Below, one piece after another: positions 43,501-55,698 of a stretch of DNA of 64,000 nt (its first letter is position 1; each line of letters opens with the position of its first letter). The notes under the pieces are model-generated. The model worked only from the letters and a program-made list of their open reading frames with translations, was not told the DNA's origin and made no database searches. The stretch spans positions 3,162,001 through 3,226,000 of the forward strand of contig CM070583.1 of assembly GCA_036346355.1 (NCBI GenBank). Reading direction: 5' to 3'. A program made the position numbers and the translations under genes. Source of the stretch: Rhipidocladum racemiflorum. Taxonomy: Eukaryota > Streptophyta > Magnoliopsida > Poales > Poaceae.

Positions 43501-43758
43501 CGCGTGGAGCCGTCTCCCCTGTACTCCGCGCTTGCTTCGAGCCTGGCCCAGGCAAAAACGATCGAAGCACTCGTTTCCCGCGAGCCAGGCCCCACGGCCA
43601 GTTTTGCATCCCACGGGCCAGGTTCAAACGCATGTACAGGCAACCAAACACCCTCATCTTGCATCCCTACATCCATTTCTCCAACCATACACCCAACCAA
43701 ACACACCCTTAGTGCTTGTGTTACTCGGGAATCCCACTTTTGCAGGTTCGTGCTCCTC

Positions 43759-43760
<2 letters not shown>

Positions 43761-43812
<52 letters not shown>
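43761..43812. repeat. (CT)26 microsatellite
   Basis: Uninterrupted CT dinucleotides for 52 bp, just outside PIF element 1. Confidence 0.97.
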
Positions 43813-43814
<2 letters not shown>

Positions 43815-44180
43815 TCAAGTATATTCGATGACCAACCGATCCATGATGGATTTGCAGCAATTCAGTTCCACCTTGTGTCCAGTATTCTGGCACTTCGCAT
43901 AAACTGAAAGTAATCTAAATATTACCAGTTTCATTGATGCCTTCAAAGCAATCCATTTCATGTGATGAATATTACGTGAGATTATAAGTTACTAATGGCG
44001 GGATATATATGTGTTAATTTCTGGCAGATGAAAGATGCCAGGGATATATTGAACGGGATATATTCTGTGTACGTTTTCTGTGCAAAGCGACGTGCTGGGT
44101 TGTCGCAAAACTAACGCGCGGCAATGTCGTGGAAGCCACATGTAAGAAACATTTCTTTATCAGCAAATGTTACTGTTATA
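43813..44180. other. Spacer, nothing recognised
   Basis: No gene. The sequence is contiguous in origin with 53308 onward, being split by the retroelement at 44186. Confidence 0.5.
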
Positions 44181-44185
44181 TTTGT

Positions 44186-47062
44186 TGTGACGGCCCGCCT
44201 TTTTAGGGGCAGATTCGTACGCCTCGACAGCTACCCAGGATGATTAGCTACCAGGAACCAAGCATATTATTGCCAGGCAAAAGTCAAATTCCAACATTTT
44301 TATTCAATATAAGGCCTAACGGCCAGGTTTTTTTTACAGAAGAGGGCGCAGCAGGGCCCGAATAACTTATAAGCAAAACACCGCACAGGCAGGCCTGAGC
44401 AAAAAACTAAGACCTCAAAACCAAATTGCCATCTACGCACTCCTAGAACACTCCAGCTTCTTCAAACTCTGAGAGGGGGTCGGGGTTGCAAGGGTGAGTA
44501 CGGGAGTACTCAACAAGTCGTACGGAAAACACTGAATATTACATGCAAGGGTGTAGCACAATATTGGCACAAGATTAAAGTATTTGTGGATGCAGTTTTA
44601 TTTGTAATATCATTTCACATTTAAAACACAATCCATAATAATAGTAATCCAGGGGGGGTTCCATTCACAAAGTCATCACCATTAAACCACATTCTCAAAC
44701 ATGCACCAAGATCTACTTGAGCTAGGTTACGGGATTCACCCCAATTAAACTTAGCTTCATTTACCGGAAGCACGGCGTATTCGAATACCATTTATTCCCT
44801 CTGCAGAGGTGTTCAACTTTACCCACAAGATTCCACGATCGTTAATGCCAACTCGAGTTTAACACGCAACTTAAATGCGTGCGGCCGGATCGAGGTTATC
44901 ATAGCTTTTCGTTGGACATTTCCCTCTTTAGTCCCTATCCGGTAGAGTTTTGGTCCACATTAACCCGGGGTCCCCACTGGCCAGTGTGGAGTGCTTGGTC
45001 CCGCTTACTGTGGACACCTACCGTTGTGAACCCGGAATGCCACAGTTTCCTCGTGCACACTTCCGTTTCACCCCCATAACCTTGGACCATCTCCCATACC
45101 CGGGAAGGTAACCCTGCTCCTATAGGTATTCCGAGGGAAAGTACAATGTACCGAGCTATGTTGAGTCAAGCCAACGAAGTTGACCGGCCCAACCTGTGGT
45201 TGAACGAGTTCTTAAGTTATTTACTTTGCTCAAGGGGATTATTATCCTTACATTGCCAGAGACCAAGCCATCGGCCATCCACAAACCAATCCGGTACCAA
45301 CTGTACCAGCCACCACAACCAACCATGGCATTAATCATCAGCCGGGGATTGGAACTCATCCACTCCGGGATTTATCCAATTCTGTCCCCCAAACCGTAGC
45401 ACTTTTCCAAACATAACCGAACCAACGGTTCGGCAGCCTTTTATTTCCATTCTCAAAAGCATTTGACTAAACTAACAGGATAATAATAATTAATACCGGG
45501 ATATTAATTAACCTAAGGTTACAAGGATATAATTAGGTTCAATAATTTTCAAGGAAGTCTCATGAGCAAATCGGCATTAACTAAGTATCATGTCATTCTA
45601 AAATAAACGGATTTGCAATATTTCAACATATCGTAAAGTAATGCGGTAGAAAATAGTAATTAACTATAATAAGGCATGAATAGGTTCAACATGTTCAAAG
45701 GTGTACGGCTTGCCTTGCTGGCGATCGGATCAGACGAAAAGTCGTTGACGCGGTCGAAATCGGCCCTTTGTCGGGTCCGGCTCCTGTTCCGGGAACTGCG
45801 ACGGCTTCTGGAATTGTCCAACGTCCGGATCTAACGCGAAAAGATCGAATGATAATAAAAAAAACGAAAAACGAAAAGAAACTAGAATGAAAACGGAAAC
45901 GGAAACTGAAACCGAGAACGAAAACGGGCCGGGAGAGAGAACGGGGGTATTTCTGGCATTTTGGAATTTTAGGGACTCCGAATGGAGGAATGGAGGGCAT
46001 TTTTGGAATCAGTGGGTCGAAACGGTTCGGATAGTGTATTTGGTGGGTCTCTGGGGCTCACGGAATTTTTCGGGGTTTTCTGGGGATTTTTCTGGAATTA
46101 AAAACGAATTTTGGAATTAATAAATTAAATAGAAATCCAAAATTCGCTTAAAAGGAAACTGGCCGTGGGCCGAATAGCATCAAGCCGCACGCCCACACGC
46201 TGGGGGGCGAGGCCGCCCAAGTCGAGGCAAAGAAAAGGGGAGGGCGCTCGGCCCGACCGGGAAGCAGAGGGGGGTTAGGTTAGGGTAGGGCGTCCGGGGC
46301 GAGGCGAGCGACGGCAATGGATTGCGGCGGTGGCGGCGCGGAGTGGCATGGCGGCGGTGGGGCGAGGCCGGGGTGGAGGGAGACGGCGGGGAGATGAAGA
46401 GGCGAGGGGGTTCACGGCTAGGGTTAGGGTTTGCAGGGGTACGACAGTGGCGGCGGGCGAGCTCGGGGCGCGATGGCGGCACGGGATCGGGGCCGGGGAA
46501 GAAGGGAGAGGGTGGCACGGGGAGAGGGAGAGCTCACCGTGGGGCGGCGAGGCTTGGCGACGGGGAGCGGAGACGGCGGCGGCGTTGGCCGAAGAAGGAG
46601 GTGGAGTTCACCAGCGAGGAGAGGGAGGCGAGCGGGGCGGCTCGATGGGAGGCGCTGGCTTTTATAGCCGCGGGAGAGAGAGGGAGCGGCGAGGGAGCGT
46701 CACGGGCGCGGCGCGGCGATGGATTCGGCAACAAGCGCAGCAGAGGTAGGGCACGGGTGCCCTACGGGGGCTAGGGCGGCGAGGGGAAGTAGTGGCGGCT
46801 AGGTCGCCATGGCGAGGGGTTCACGGGAAGATGAACAGGGCAGCGGCAGCGGCGATGGACGCGCGACGCGAGGCGTGGTCACGGCGGCAAGCGGCAAGAA
46901 AGTGAGCGGCGGGCGGGAGCAATGAGCAGCCACATGGCGGAGGCGACGCCGGAGGCGGCGGAGACGGCCGGCTGGAAGGCCCAAAAGGTAAGTGTCCCAA
47001 AACCAAAGCAAAAACCAAAAATTTGAATCCGAAATTTGAATTTGAATTTTAGGGTTGTTTCA
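44186..47062 (-). repeat. 3' LTR of the non-autonomous chromovirus
   Basis: 2,877 bp, plus-strand ends TGTGACGGCC and GGGTTGTTTCA. The hairpin GAGTAC-GGGA-GTACTC is at 44496-44511. A GC-rich block (46150-46980) holds spurious long frames. AT-rich portions look identical to the other copy over hundreds of bases; the GC-rich block differs by many small indels. Confidence 0.9.
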
Positions 47063-47100
47063 ACCTACCCCACTTAAAACAAATCTCGTCCCCGAGATTT
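47063..47100 (-). promoter_or_regulatory. Polypurine tract and adjacent hairpin
   Basis: The minus strand AAGTGGGGTAGGT touches the LTR. Positions 47081-47100 form AAATCTCG/CGAGATTT, an 8-bp stem with a 4-nt loop that overlaps the stop codon of the chromodomain frame. Confidence 0.7.
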
Positions 47101-47641
47101 ATTCCTCCTGGGCGAAAGGTTGCGAAACTACTGCTGCTAACCTGATTCCTTTTTCCAAGGTTTCCTTGAGTACGTGATTTTTCCACAATACTTGGCAAAT
47201 TATGATAGTCTTAAAATCCAAATCTGCTTTCCATGATTTCCAAGATCCTGACCGGTCTCTTATGGAGAATCGTACGGGGAATCCAAATCCTTTGGGTAGC
47301 ACTTGCCCTGACTGCTGATGGAACTGTCCTCTCTGAGGCATAATGTGAATTTCCAGACAAATCCTGAACCAACTGTAACTTGCATGCCATTCCTCTGATT
47401 CTGTCAGAATCTTCGTACAGTCCAGTCTAACCGGTCTTAACTCCTCATCTTTTATCCAAAATGGCGCGGGGTTTGATGATTGATATTTTTCTGACAAAAT
47501 TCCCTTTCGGAGCCAGTGTAACCTTTCTGTTACATTGGAGCTTGCACTCAACTTATTGGTGGTGATCCTTTCACGAACTTCTGTATCCTGAATGAGCTGG
47601 GTCCCACTGCTGTTTAATCCTAGTCCTTCATTCTGTCCCAA
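47099..47641 (-). CDS. 180-residue ORF ending in a degenerate chromodomain
   Basis: The C-terminus reads ADLDFKTIIICQVLWKNH and KETLEKGIRL, aligning with the chromodomain core VLWKNH..EEATWEKE; the TW of the core is TL here. The stop sits directly before the hairpin and polypurine tract, exactly where pol ends in the related element at 15251. The first 130 residues are unlike any integrase I know. It is an open frame of 180 codons and could be a real accessory protein or a remnant with chance openness. Confidence 0.5.
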   Translation of the reverse strand: MGQNEGLGLNSSGTQLIQDTEVRERITTNKLSASSNVTERLHWLRKGILSEKYQSSNPAPFWIKDEELRPVRLDCTKILTESEEWHASYSWFRICLEIHIMPQRGQFHQQSGQVLPKGFGFPVRFSIRDRSGSWKSWKADLDFKTIIICQVLWKNHVLKETLEKGIRLAAVVSQPFAQEE

Positions 47642-49189
47642 GGGTTTAATATTTCCTTCCGTGATGTCTGGCTGTCTTGGTAACTGAGGTGGTGTGGAGG
47701 CTTTTGTGGACGGTAATAGGTGGCCTGATTGGGTCCCAAGTGTTTAGAGCGTAGGTTTTCGACATTTTCTTCAAACTTTGGTCGTTTCTTCTCTGCTTGT
47801 CTACCTGGCGGAGGGTGGGGTACTATGTCAGAGTTCAAATATGTCCTTTGTAGTCTTATTCAGACTTTCCCTGAACATTGAGCTAAACTAGCTCACAATC
47901 TGACTCAGAGGATTCTTTGGGGTCCGTCAATCTGGGTTGAATCTAAGTGTACTAACTGGTTCTTTCCAAAAGATCTCCCTGGTAGGTCAATCCATTAGTG
48001 ATGTTCCTTCTGTCGTCAATCCTTGCTGATTCTTTAGGGACCTGGTGGCAAAGTCTTTTATTTTTTTCTCCCATTTCTATACGGGCACTGTAAGTGGTGG
48101 TGGCAGTCTGGCTATTATTTTGGTGGTCCATCTTATCTTTCTGACATACTTTACATCCAAATACAACCACGTGTTTATGCATTACTTTCTGTCAGTATTC
48201 CTTTCTTCAACACTGGTAGATTCTTGCGTTCCGTAGAGCGTCGACCATTTGGGTGGGTGAATTTTGTCAAAATCAATCCTCTTATATCTTTGTCTCAATA
48301 AACCAGTCTGTCTTTCAAGGAAGCCTTCTGGCCTTTATGACATTGTCTGGCGGTCTAACTGTCGCAACTCAGATTCTAGCTGGGAACGTGTCCCTTTTCT
48401 TTAAATCATTTAATGGCGTTCCTTCTTGTGCAAACCTTAGCCACCATGTTTACTTTTCCTCTGGGTGATTCCGATTTTGAGGTTGAAACTCAAGTCCAAT
48501 TATTTTCCTTTATTGCCTATTCGGACTCTATTGTGTTCATTTGTAGGGCTGCCATTCTAGGGGTGCTGAGCTAAAGGTTGCTTATTTCTGGAATAATTAT
48601 TTGGCTAAATCCTTGTCCTATTATTCTCAAAAAACTTCTGACTCCTGTCACTGACATGGGTTGCTTCCATTCCATCATTACTTGGTTGTTGAGATCATTT
48701 TTATTCCACCTCTCAGTGGTGATGTGTCATGGGAAGAAATCTTATTTAACTCAGTAGTCATTTTTTTTTTCATCATTCGCACAGTTCATGTGTCAAAAAC
48801 AACTGCTTTATTACCAATATATTGTTCAAACCTTACATTCTTGATAGTACAAGTTGATCCAAATTTTTATCCCTTGGATCTCCATATCCAAGTTGCCACT
48901 TTCAAATCTGGCTATTAGTCTACTTCCGGTTGCTTGGAATTTCCAGCAATTCCTTATTAACGGTACTTGTTGCGATTGTTGTTCCTTTGGCGGTGACATG
49001 ATTGGGCATCTTCGGCTGGTGTCTTTCATTTGTCCTATCTTGTATCTTATTCCTTGGGTATCTCTGCTTCTGCTGCTGCGGTGAACGGGTTACTAGCTGT
49101 CGGTTGGTGGAGGTGAGGGTCTATCAGTTGCGTCGTGGCTACCAGGGTCGATAGACTTTTCTTTGGGCAATTGCGTCTGAAATGTCCCA
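47642..49189 (-). other. Decayed interior of the non-autonomous element
   Basis: Multiple stops in all minus frames. A Pro/Lys-rich stretch lies at 47838-47642, but no RT, protease or integrase motif can be read. It may be former gag C-terminal sequence or unrelated filler. Confidence 0.4.
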
Positions 49190-49618
49190 TCATGCGCAAT
49201 GATAGCATTTAGCCAACCTCGTGGGACAATTGCGGGCGAAGTGGTCTCCATTGCAGTTGTAGCACTTAACTGATTTGGGCTGAGGTTTCACAGGTGTTGG
49301 TTGCTCTTTTTCTATTGAATGTTTATTGTTAGGGAATCCTTGGGTGAGGACTGGGGTCTTTCCTCCGATCTGGGTGGGAGTCGGTATCCATGTCTGTTGA
49401 ATTTTTTTCTTTCTCTTTTTCATCGTTTTTAATTCATTCCGGGCTTCTTCGATTGCTATCCGTTTGTCCATTACTGACGACATGTCCTTTATAGCTGAGG
49501 TGTGGAACTTCAGGCTCCTTTGTAATTCTTCCAAAGATTCTTTTATCCTACTAGCTTGGGTGTCCATCTCCTTGGGAATATCATTGGTAAAGTAGTCGGA
49601 TTCATGCGGATATCCCAT
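49190..49618 (-). pseudogene. gag: gag-like protein with zinc knuckle
   Basis: The frame has a coiled-coil-like start (RIKESLEELQRSLKFHTSAI), a basic stretch (MKKRKKK) and KCYNCNGDHFARNCPTR. This zinc knuckle has CX2CX3HX4C, one residue short of the usual CX4H spacing. A second CYHC begins just before the stop. It fits the C-terminal half of a Ty3 gag. Confidence 0.7.
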
Positions 49619-50385
49619 CGCTGTACTTTCCTCTTGTCTGTCGCATTTCCTTGGAGTGCGTCCTTGAGGTTTTTCAACTAGCCGTTCAAAATTCTTTCCA
49701 ATAACTGCGTATGGTGCCTTTCCGCTTGTTGTCTGCTTCTTTCCATTATGGCGATGGTGAGCTACGTTGGTGGGTGATTTCTTGACTCTTCATTTCTCGC
49801 CGGTGTCATGCAGAATTTTGATCCAAAATCCGCCATGGTCTCAATCGACTTTCTTTTGATGCAGCAGTGTTTTGAGGAAAGTGAAAAAGACGAGTAAGAA
49901 TTTAGGGCATGGGGTGAGAATAGCAAGAATAGATGGGGCTCAGATGAATTGAGGGAACCTTTGAATTAGACGGGGATATATAGATAGTTTAAGCAATCAA
50001 AATCACAGAAATAGAGAACTTAGCAATTTTATAATACATGGACCATGCAAAAAACCGTTTTAAGGTTCGGCATAACCCATTTTACATTACAAAAACCTAA
50101 AACAAAGAAGGGCACAACTTCTACGAATAACGGTCTACTACTGCTGACGGCATCATCCCCAAGCTGCTGGCGAAGATCGGCGGGGATTTTGAAATTTAGA
50201 AGGGCAGGCAAAACTTTAAAACAAGACCGGGAGGGATAAGAAGCTCTAAAGAAGATAAGGTAGCAGGGGAAGAAGGAGACAGCAATAATACTTGTATTTT
50301 CGAAATTCATTATGTTTGTACGCCGAAGATAATTTTGTAAAATTTTTCTATACCAACCTAAGGTCTTAATCTATGGTCAAGCCAA
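49619..50385 (-). other. 5' leader and gag N-terminal remnant
   Basis: No clean frame. Weak gag-like pieces may lie at 49620-49860; the rest up to the primer site is untranslated leader. Confidence 0.4.
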
Positions 50386-50398
50386 GGCTCTGATACCA
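50386..50398 (-). other. Primer binding site (iMet)
   Basis: The minus strand TGGTATCAGAGCC lies two bases from the 5' LTR, the standard initiator-Met tRNA complement. Confidence 0.9.
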
Positions 50399-50400
50399 CT

Positions 50401-53302
50401 TGTGACGGCCCGCCTTTTTAGGGGTAGATCCGTACGCCTCGACAGCTACCCAGGATGATTAGCTGCCAGGAACCAAGCATATTATTGCCAGGCAAAAGTC
50501 AAATTCCAACATTTTTATTCAATATAAGGCCTAACGGCCAGGTTTTTTTTACAGAAGAGGGCGCAGCAGGGCCCGAATAACTTACAAGCAAAACACCGCA
50601 CAGGCAGGCCTGAGCAAAAGACTAAGACCTCAAAACCAAATTGCCATCTACGCACTCCTGGAACGCTCCAGCTTCTTCAAACTCTGAGAGGGGGGTCAGG
50701 GTTGCAAGGGTGAGTACGGGAGTACTCAACAAGTCGTACGGAAAACACTGAATATTACATGCAAGGGTGTAGCACAATATTGGCACAAGGTTAAAGTATT
50801 TGTGGATGCAGTTTTATTTGTAATATCATTTCACATTTAAAACACAATCCATAATAATAGTAATCCAGGGGGTTCCATTCACAAAGTCATCACCATTAAA
50901 CCACATTCTCAAACATGCACCAAGATCTACTTGAGCTAGGTTACGGGATTCACCCCAATTAAACTTAGCTTCATTTACCGGAAGCACGGCGTATTCGAAT
51001 ACCATTTATTCCCTCTGCAGAGGTGTTCAACTTTACCCACAAGATTCCACGATCGTTAATGCCAACTCGAGTTTAACACGCAACTTAAATGCGTGCGGCC
51101 GGATCGAGGTTATCATAGCTTTTCGTTGGACATTTCCCTCTTTAGTCCCTATCCGGTAGAGCTTTGGTCCACATTAACCCGGGGTCCCCACTGGCCAGTG
51201 TGGAGTGCTTGGTCCCGCTCTTGTGGACACCTACCGCTGTGAACCCGAATGCCACGCTTCCTCGTGCACACTTCCGTTTCACCCCTCATAACCTTGGACC
51301 ATCTCCCATACCCGGGAAGGTAACCCTGCTCCTATAGGTATTCCGAGGGAAAGTACAATGTACCGAGCTATGTTGAGTCAAGCCAACGAAGTTGACCGGC
51401 CCAACCTGTGGTTGAACGAGTTCTTAAGTTATTTACTTTGCTCAAGGGGATTATTATCCTTACATTGCCAGAGACCAAGCCATCGGCCATCCACAAACCA
51501 ATCCGGTACCAACTGTACCAGCCACCACAACCAACCATGGCATTAATCATCAGCCGGGGATTGGAACTCATCCACTCTGGGATTTATCCAGTCATCCCCC
51601 AAACCGTAGCACTTTTCCAAACATAACCGAACCAACGGTTCGGCATATTTATTTCCATTCTCAAAAGCATTTGACTAAACTAACAGGATAATAATAATTA
51701 ATACCGGGATATTAATTAACCTAAGGTTACAAGGATATAATTAGGTTCAATAATTTTCAAGGAAGTCTCATGAGCAAATCGGCATTAACTAAGTATCATG
51801 TCATTCTAAAATAAACGGATTTGCAATATTTCAACATATCGTAAAGTAATGCGGTAGAAAATAGTAATTAACTATAATAAGGCATGAATAGGTTCAACAT
51901 GTTCAAAGGTGTACGGCTTGCCTTGCTGGCGATCGGATCAGACGAAAAGTCGTTGACGCGGTCGAAATCGGCCCTTTGTCGGGTCCGGCTCCTGTTCCGG
52001 GAACTGCGACGGCTTCTGGAATTGTCCAACGTCCGGATCTAACGCGAAAAGATCGAATGATAATAAAAAAAACGAAAAACGAAAAGAAACTAGAATGAAA
52101 ACGGAAACGAAAACTGAAATCGAGAACGAAAACGGGCCGGGAGAGAGAACGGGGGTATTTCTGGCATTTTTGAATTTTAGGGACTCCGAATGGAGGAATG
52201 GAGGGCATTTTTGGAATCAGTGGGTCGAAACGGTTCGGATAGTGTATTTGGTGGGTCTCTGGGGCTCACGGAATTTTTCGGGGTTTTCTGGGGATTTTTC
52301 TGGAATTAAAAACGAATTTTGGAATTAATAAATTAAATAGAAATCCAAAATTCGCTTAAAAGGAAACTGGCCGTGGGCCGAATAGTACTGGGCCGCACGG
52401 CCCACACGCTGTGGGCGAGGCCGGCCCAGTGAGGCGCAAAGAAAGGAGGCGCTTCGGCGGCCAAGAAGCGAAGGGGGTTAGGTTAGGGTTAGGGCGTCCG
52501 GGGCGAGGCGAGCGACGGCGGCGGGGTTGCGGCGGCGGCGGCGCGGAGTGGCATGGCGGCGGTGGGGCGAGGCCGGGGTGGAGGGAGACGGCGGGGAGAT
52601 GAAGAGGCGAGGGGGTTCACGGCTAGGGTTAGGGTTTGCGAAGTGCACGACAGTGGCGGCGAAGCGAGCTTCGCGCGATGAAGCACGGATCGGGCCGGGA
52701 AGAAGGGAGAGGGTGGCACGGGGAGAGGGAGAGCTCACCGTGGGGCGGCGAGGCTTGGCGACGGGGAGCGGAGACGGCGGCGGCGTTGGCCGAAGAAGGA
52801 GGTGGAGTTCACCAATGAGAGAGGAGGCGGCGGGCGGCTCGATGGGAGGCGCTGGCTTTTATAGCCGCGGGTGAGAGAGGGAGAGGCGAGGGAGCGTCAC
52901 GGGCGCGGCGCAGCGGCGATGGGACGGGGCAGCGGCGCGCGCAGAGGTAGGGCACGTGTGCCCTACGGGGGCTAGGGCGGCGAGGGGACGGGGTAGCTGG
53001 CGGCTAGGTCGCCATGGCGAGGGGTTCACGGAAGATGAACAGGGCAGCGGCAGCGGCGATGGACGCGACGCGAGGCAGTGGTCACGGCGGCAGCTGCGCG
53101 CGCGCAGCGGCGCGCGCGGCGCTGAAGCGGAGCGGGCGCGGGACGGCGGCGGCGGAGCAATGAGCCGGGCCACATGGCGGAGGCGACGCCGGAGGCGGCG
53201 GAGACGGCCGGCTGGAAGGCCCAAAAGGTAAGTGTCCCAAAACCAAAGCAAAAACCAAAAATTTGAATCCGAAATTTGAATTTGAATTTTAGGGTTGTTT
53301 CA
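50401..53302 (-). repeat. 5' LTR of the non-autonomous chromovirus
   Basis: 2,902 bp, the partner of 44186-47062, followed by TTTGT (53303-53307). The hairpin copy is at 50712-50727. Confidence 0.9.
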
Positions 53303-53322
53303 TTTGTGATAAGTAGCGCAAT

Positions 53323-53418
53323 AGATATTGCCTCATGTTTACCAACGGGAATGAATAAATTAAGCCTAAAAGATATTGCCTCATGTTTACCGACGGGAAT
53401 GAATAAATTAAGCCTCAT
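53323..53418. repeat. 48-bp tandem duplication
   Basis: AGATATTGCCTCATGTTTAC starts at 53323 and 53371; the copies differ at few bases. Confidence 0.9.
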
Positions 53419-53841
53419 GTATATCGATCTCGTTGTATTTTCAGATTCTGCAGTGTAGTAATAATGTGGATTTCATAAATAGATTGCAACGTGCTACCAC
53501 ACACCGATGATGGTCGGACAAAAGAGGCACGATTGATTTGTCATCCGGGCTAATTTTGTCAAGTTATTTTGTGACCCGAATTCTTTTAATTAAGACGGAA
53601 AGATGACCTGTGGGAGCGGTAGGCGGCTGACTCTGAACACTACTTATGAAAAGGTGAAGCGGTCTGGGTACTATTATGTTATTATGTATTATTTTCTTTA
53701 TTATTTTCAGGTTCCAGGTTATTTTCAAACTAAAATATTGAAGAACACTATCTATCTTATGATATTATGTATTATTTTCTTTATTTATCTCCACCTTTTT
53801 CCCTTTCCTTTTACCGACTTCTTCCCTCACACCCCATCAAC
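53419..53841. other. Spacer
   Basis: AT-rich, no gene. TTATGTATTATTTTCTTTATT occurs twice (about 53683 and 53764). Confidence 0.5.
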
Positions 53842-54395
53842 TAAGGCTGTGTTTGTTTAGGCTGGTGCTGGAGGAGAAGCTGCTGGAGCTGGAAGAAGCT
53901 AGCTGGCCTGCTGGAGCTGGAGGCTGGAGCTGGAAGAGACTTGCTGTTCGTTTAGTTCGACCAGTGAACCTGTGGCTGGTGCTGGATGGGAGTGGAATGT
54001 CTGAAACGCCCTTGTTTACTGCAAATTGGGTGTAAGTCCCGGGTTAGCTGTTTTAAGGGTAATTGTCGTGTTTAAGATCTGTTTTAAGCGTGAAGTACAT
54101 GATTTTGACGGGATTTATCTGAAATTTTGTAATTTGTCTGGATTTAGCATAAATTACCTGATTGTAATAAGTTTAAACTGAAATTGAGTGTTTTCATACA
54201 ATTGATAAAATTTAACAATGAGAAAGCCACACATAAATGATTGCAGATAATAGAAAATATTATTAATCAAGTGGTTGTCGTAGTCCAATGCTATATCATA
54301 GTTACACCAAAATGTACCACTAATCATCATCCAAAATCTACCCATAAAATGTCATAATAGATATACTAATATTGAATTATTTTTCCATACTCCAA

Positions 54396-55698
54396 TCAAC
54401 CTGTAGCAGCCAGCAGCCCATTAGCAATAGCTTCACGAGTTGCGATCATGTCCACATTGCCTTCTCCCTCATGGTTCCCCCCAGTTGTGGAAACCACATG
54501 CCCTAGAGGAATGTAGTTCTCATCACGGTCACACCTATCAAAGTGCATATCAAACACTTGGCTCTCTCTAATGAAGTTATGCAATGCCATGCACGCGATG
54601 ATAATCCGAGTTTGCTTCTTTATTGGGTAACTAGGGACGGACCGTAAGATGCGCCATTTTTGCTTCAACACACCAAATGTGCGCTCAATGACATTACGGA
54701 GCGAGGAATGAGCATAATTGAACAACTCTTTTTTACCACTTGGTGCTCGGCCTTGGCGGAACTCAGGTAGATGGTACTTTTGTCCTCTGTATGGTGCAAG
54801 ATAGCCAGGTTCGTTGGGATAACCAGAATCAACAAGATAATATTTGCCTACAAATTATATATGTTAGTGAAAGACAACACAAACAGTAATATGTATTATA
54901 GTTGATGTATATAGAGTTTATACTGCTTTGGAGGATGTGGAAACCTCTCTTTGTACTTGTCGAGTGTATCCTGAATATCCTTGTGTCGTGTGCGTAACAC
55001 AGCCACCCAAATACCACGGAGGTGAATCTCATGTCAAAGTCACATACCGCCATAACGTTACGTGTTGCAAACCCATGGCGACCAACATGGTTAATCATCT
55101 CATCACCGCACAACAAGCTGGGATATGTGTCCCATCAATTGCACCTATGCAATTGTTGAAGTGTGGTGAGAATCTTGAATCACGAAGTCTCTCATGTATG
55201 GTTGTGAAATTGGGATCAATGGGTTTTATGATGTATTCTGCCATTCTATTCAAGCATGTCAACACATGCCTAAACTTTCTATGGATGGTGTCCGTTGATC
55301 TATGGAACCGATTGTGCACTTGGCTCACAGATTGGGGTCCACCAACAAATCCACGTAAACATTGCAAGGGCCTCTTCGTAACACATAAACTTTGTTGCTT
55401 TCAATCCATAATGTTGTACCAAGGTATCATGCAATGCATCAAAACAAGGCCTAGTCATTCTAAACATTTTGTAACATTCTTCTGTAGACCCCAAAGTATC
55501 AAAGGTCCATTGCTGACCAGTACTCCTGTGCTCCTTCTTCTTCCTTTTGTACAGGTACTTTGCACCATGCGCAATAGTAACATAAGCAGCATACAAGAAT
55601 CGGTGCCGTCTTCTCCTTAGCAGCTCCTTTCTGACAACAGCAGCAATATCCCCATCACTAGAATCAGTCTCAACATCGCTTTCACTTGTTGTGCTCAT
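54396..55698 (-). pseudogene. PIF/Harbinger DDE transposase 2
   Basis: The N-terminal frame (55698-55300) has KMFRMTRPCFDALHDTLVQH. After a shift the second frame has HRKFRHVLTCLNRMAEYIIK and FNNCIGAIDGTHIPA, the first Asp. VMAVCDFDMRFTSVVFGW follows in the next frame. An acceptor-like TTTGTAG precedes KYYLVDSGYPNEPGYLAPYR (second Asp). SSLRNVIERTFGVLKQKWRI gives the Glu and ALHNFIRE the C-terminal helix, ending at 54396. The triad is present but frameshifts and unresolved introns leave it broken as read. Confidence 0.82.

Larger units (their letters stand above)
38779..43708 (-). mobile_element. PIF/Harbinger element 1
   Basis: The left end reads GGTGTGTTTGGTTG (38780 on) and the right end reads, on the minus strand, GGGTGTGTTTGGTTGGGTG, with TCA (38776-38778) and TTA (43709-43711) as a slightly decayed 3-bp target site (PIF prefers TWA). 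Inside, on the minus strand, are a transposase (42783-41437) and then a Myb/SANT-like gene (41320-40289), the two proteins PIF/Harbinger elements need. A 60-bp minisatellite and a 96-bp repeat fill the left flank; a G-rich block fills the right. Confidence 0.85.
44186..53302 (-). mobile_element. Non-autonomous chromovirus derivative (Ty3), minus strand
   Basis: LTRs 44186-47062 and 50401-53302 are flanked by TTTGT on both sides (44181-44185 and 53303-53307). The primer site TGGTATCAGAGCC and polypurine tract are intact. The 3.3-kb interior has a gag zinc-knuckle frame near the 5' side and a frame ending in a chromodomain at the 3' side. Nothing resembling protease, RT, RNase H or integrase lies between, so it must have moved with help from an autonomous relative. 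It is 9,117 bp long. Confidence 0.88.

Noticed and set aside
43020..43831. Overlapping long plus and minus frames up to 230 codons
   Set aside because: Low-complexity Gly/Arg/Pro translations in every phase of a G-rich repeat; no domain.
46417..46434. Telomere-like GGGTTAGGG words (also near 52480)
   Set aside because: Only one or two units, inside an LTR; not a telomeric array.
46322..47018. Possible host gene frames of 110-150 codons in the LTR
   Set aside because: Low-complexity GC-rich LTR sequence; the corresponding part of the other LTR breaks the frames.
47642..49189. Hidden pol in the non-autonomous chromovirus interior
   Set aside because: I looked for DTGA, LPRID, F/YxDD, DAS and HHCC motifs on the minus strand and found none.
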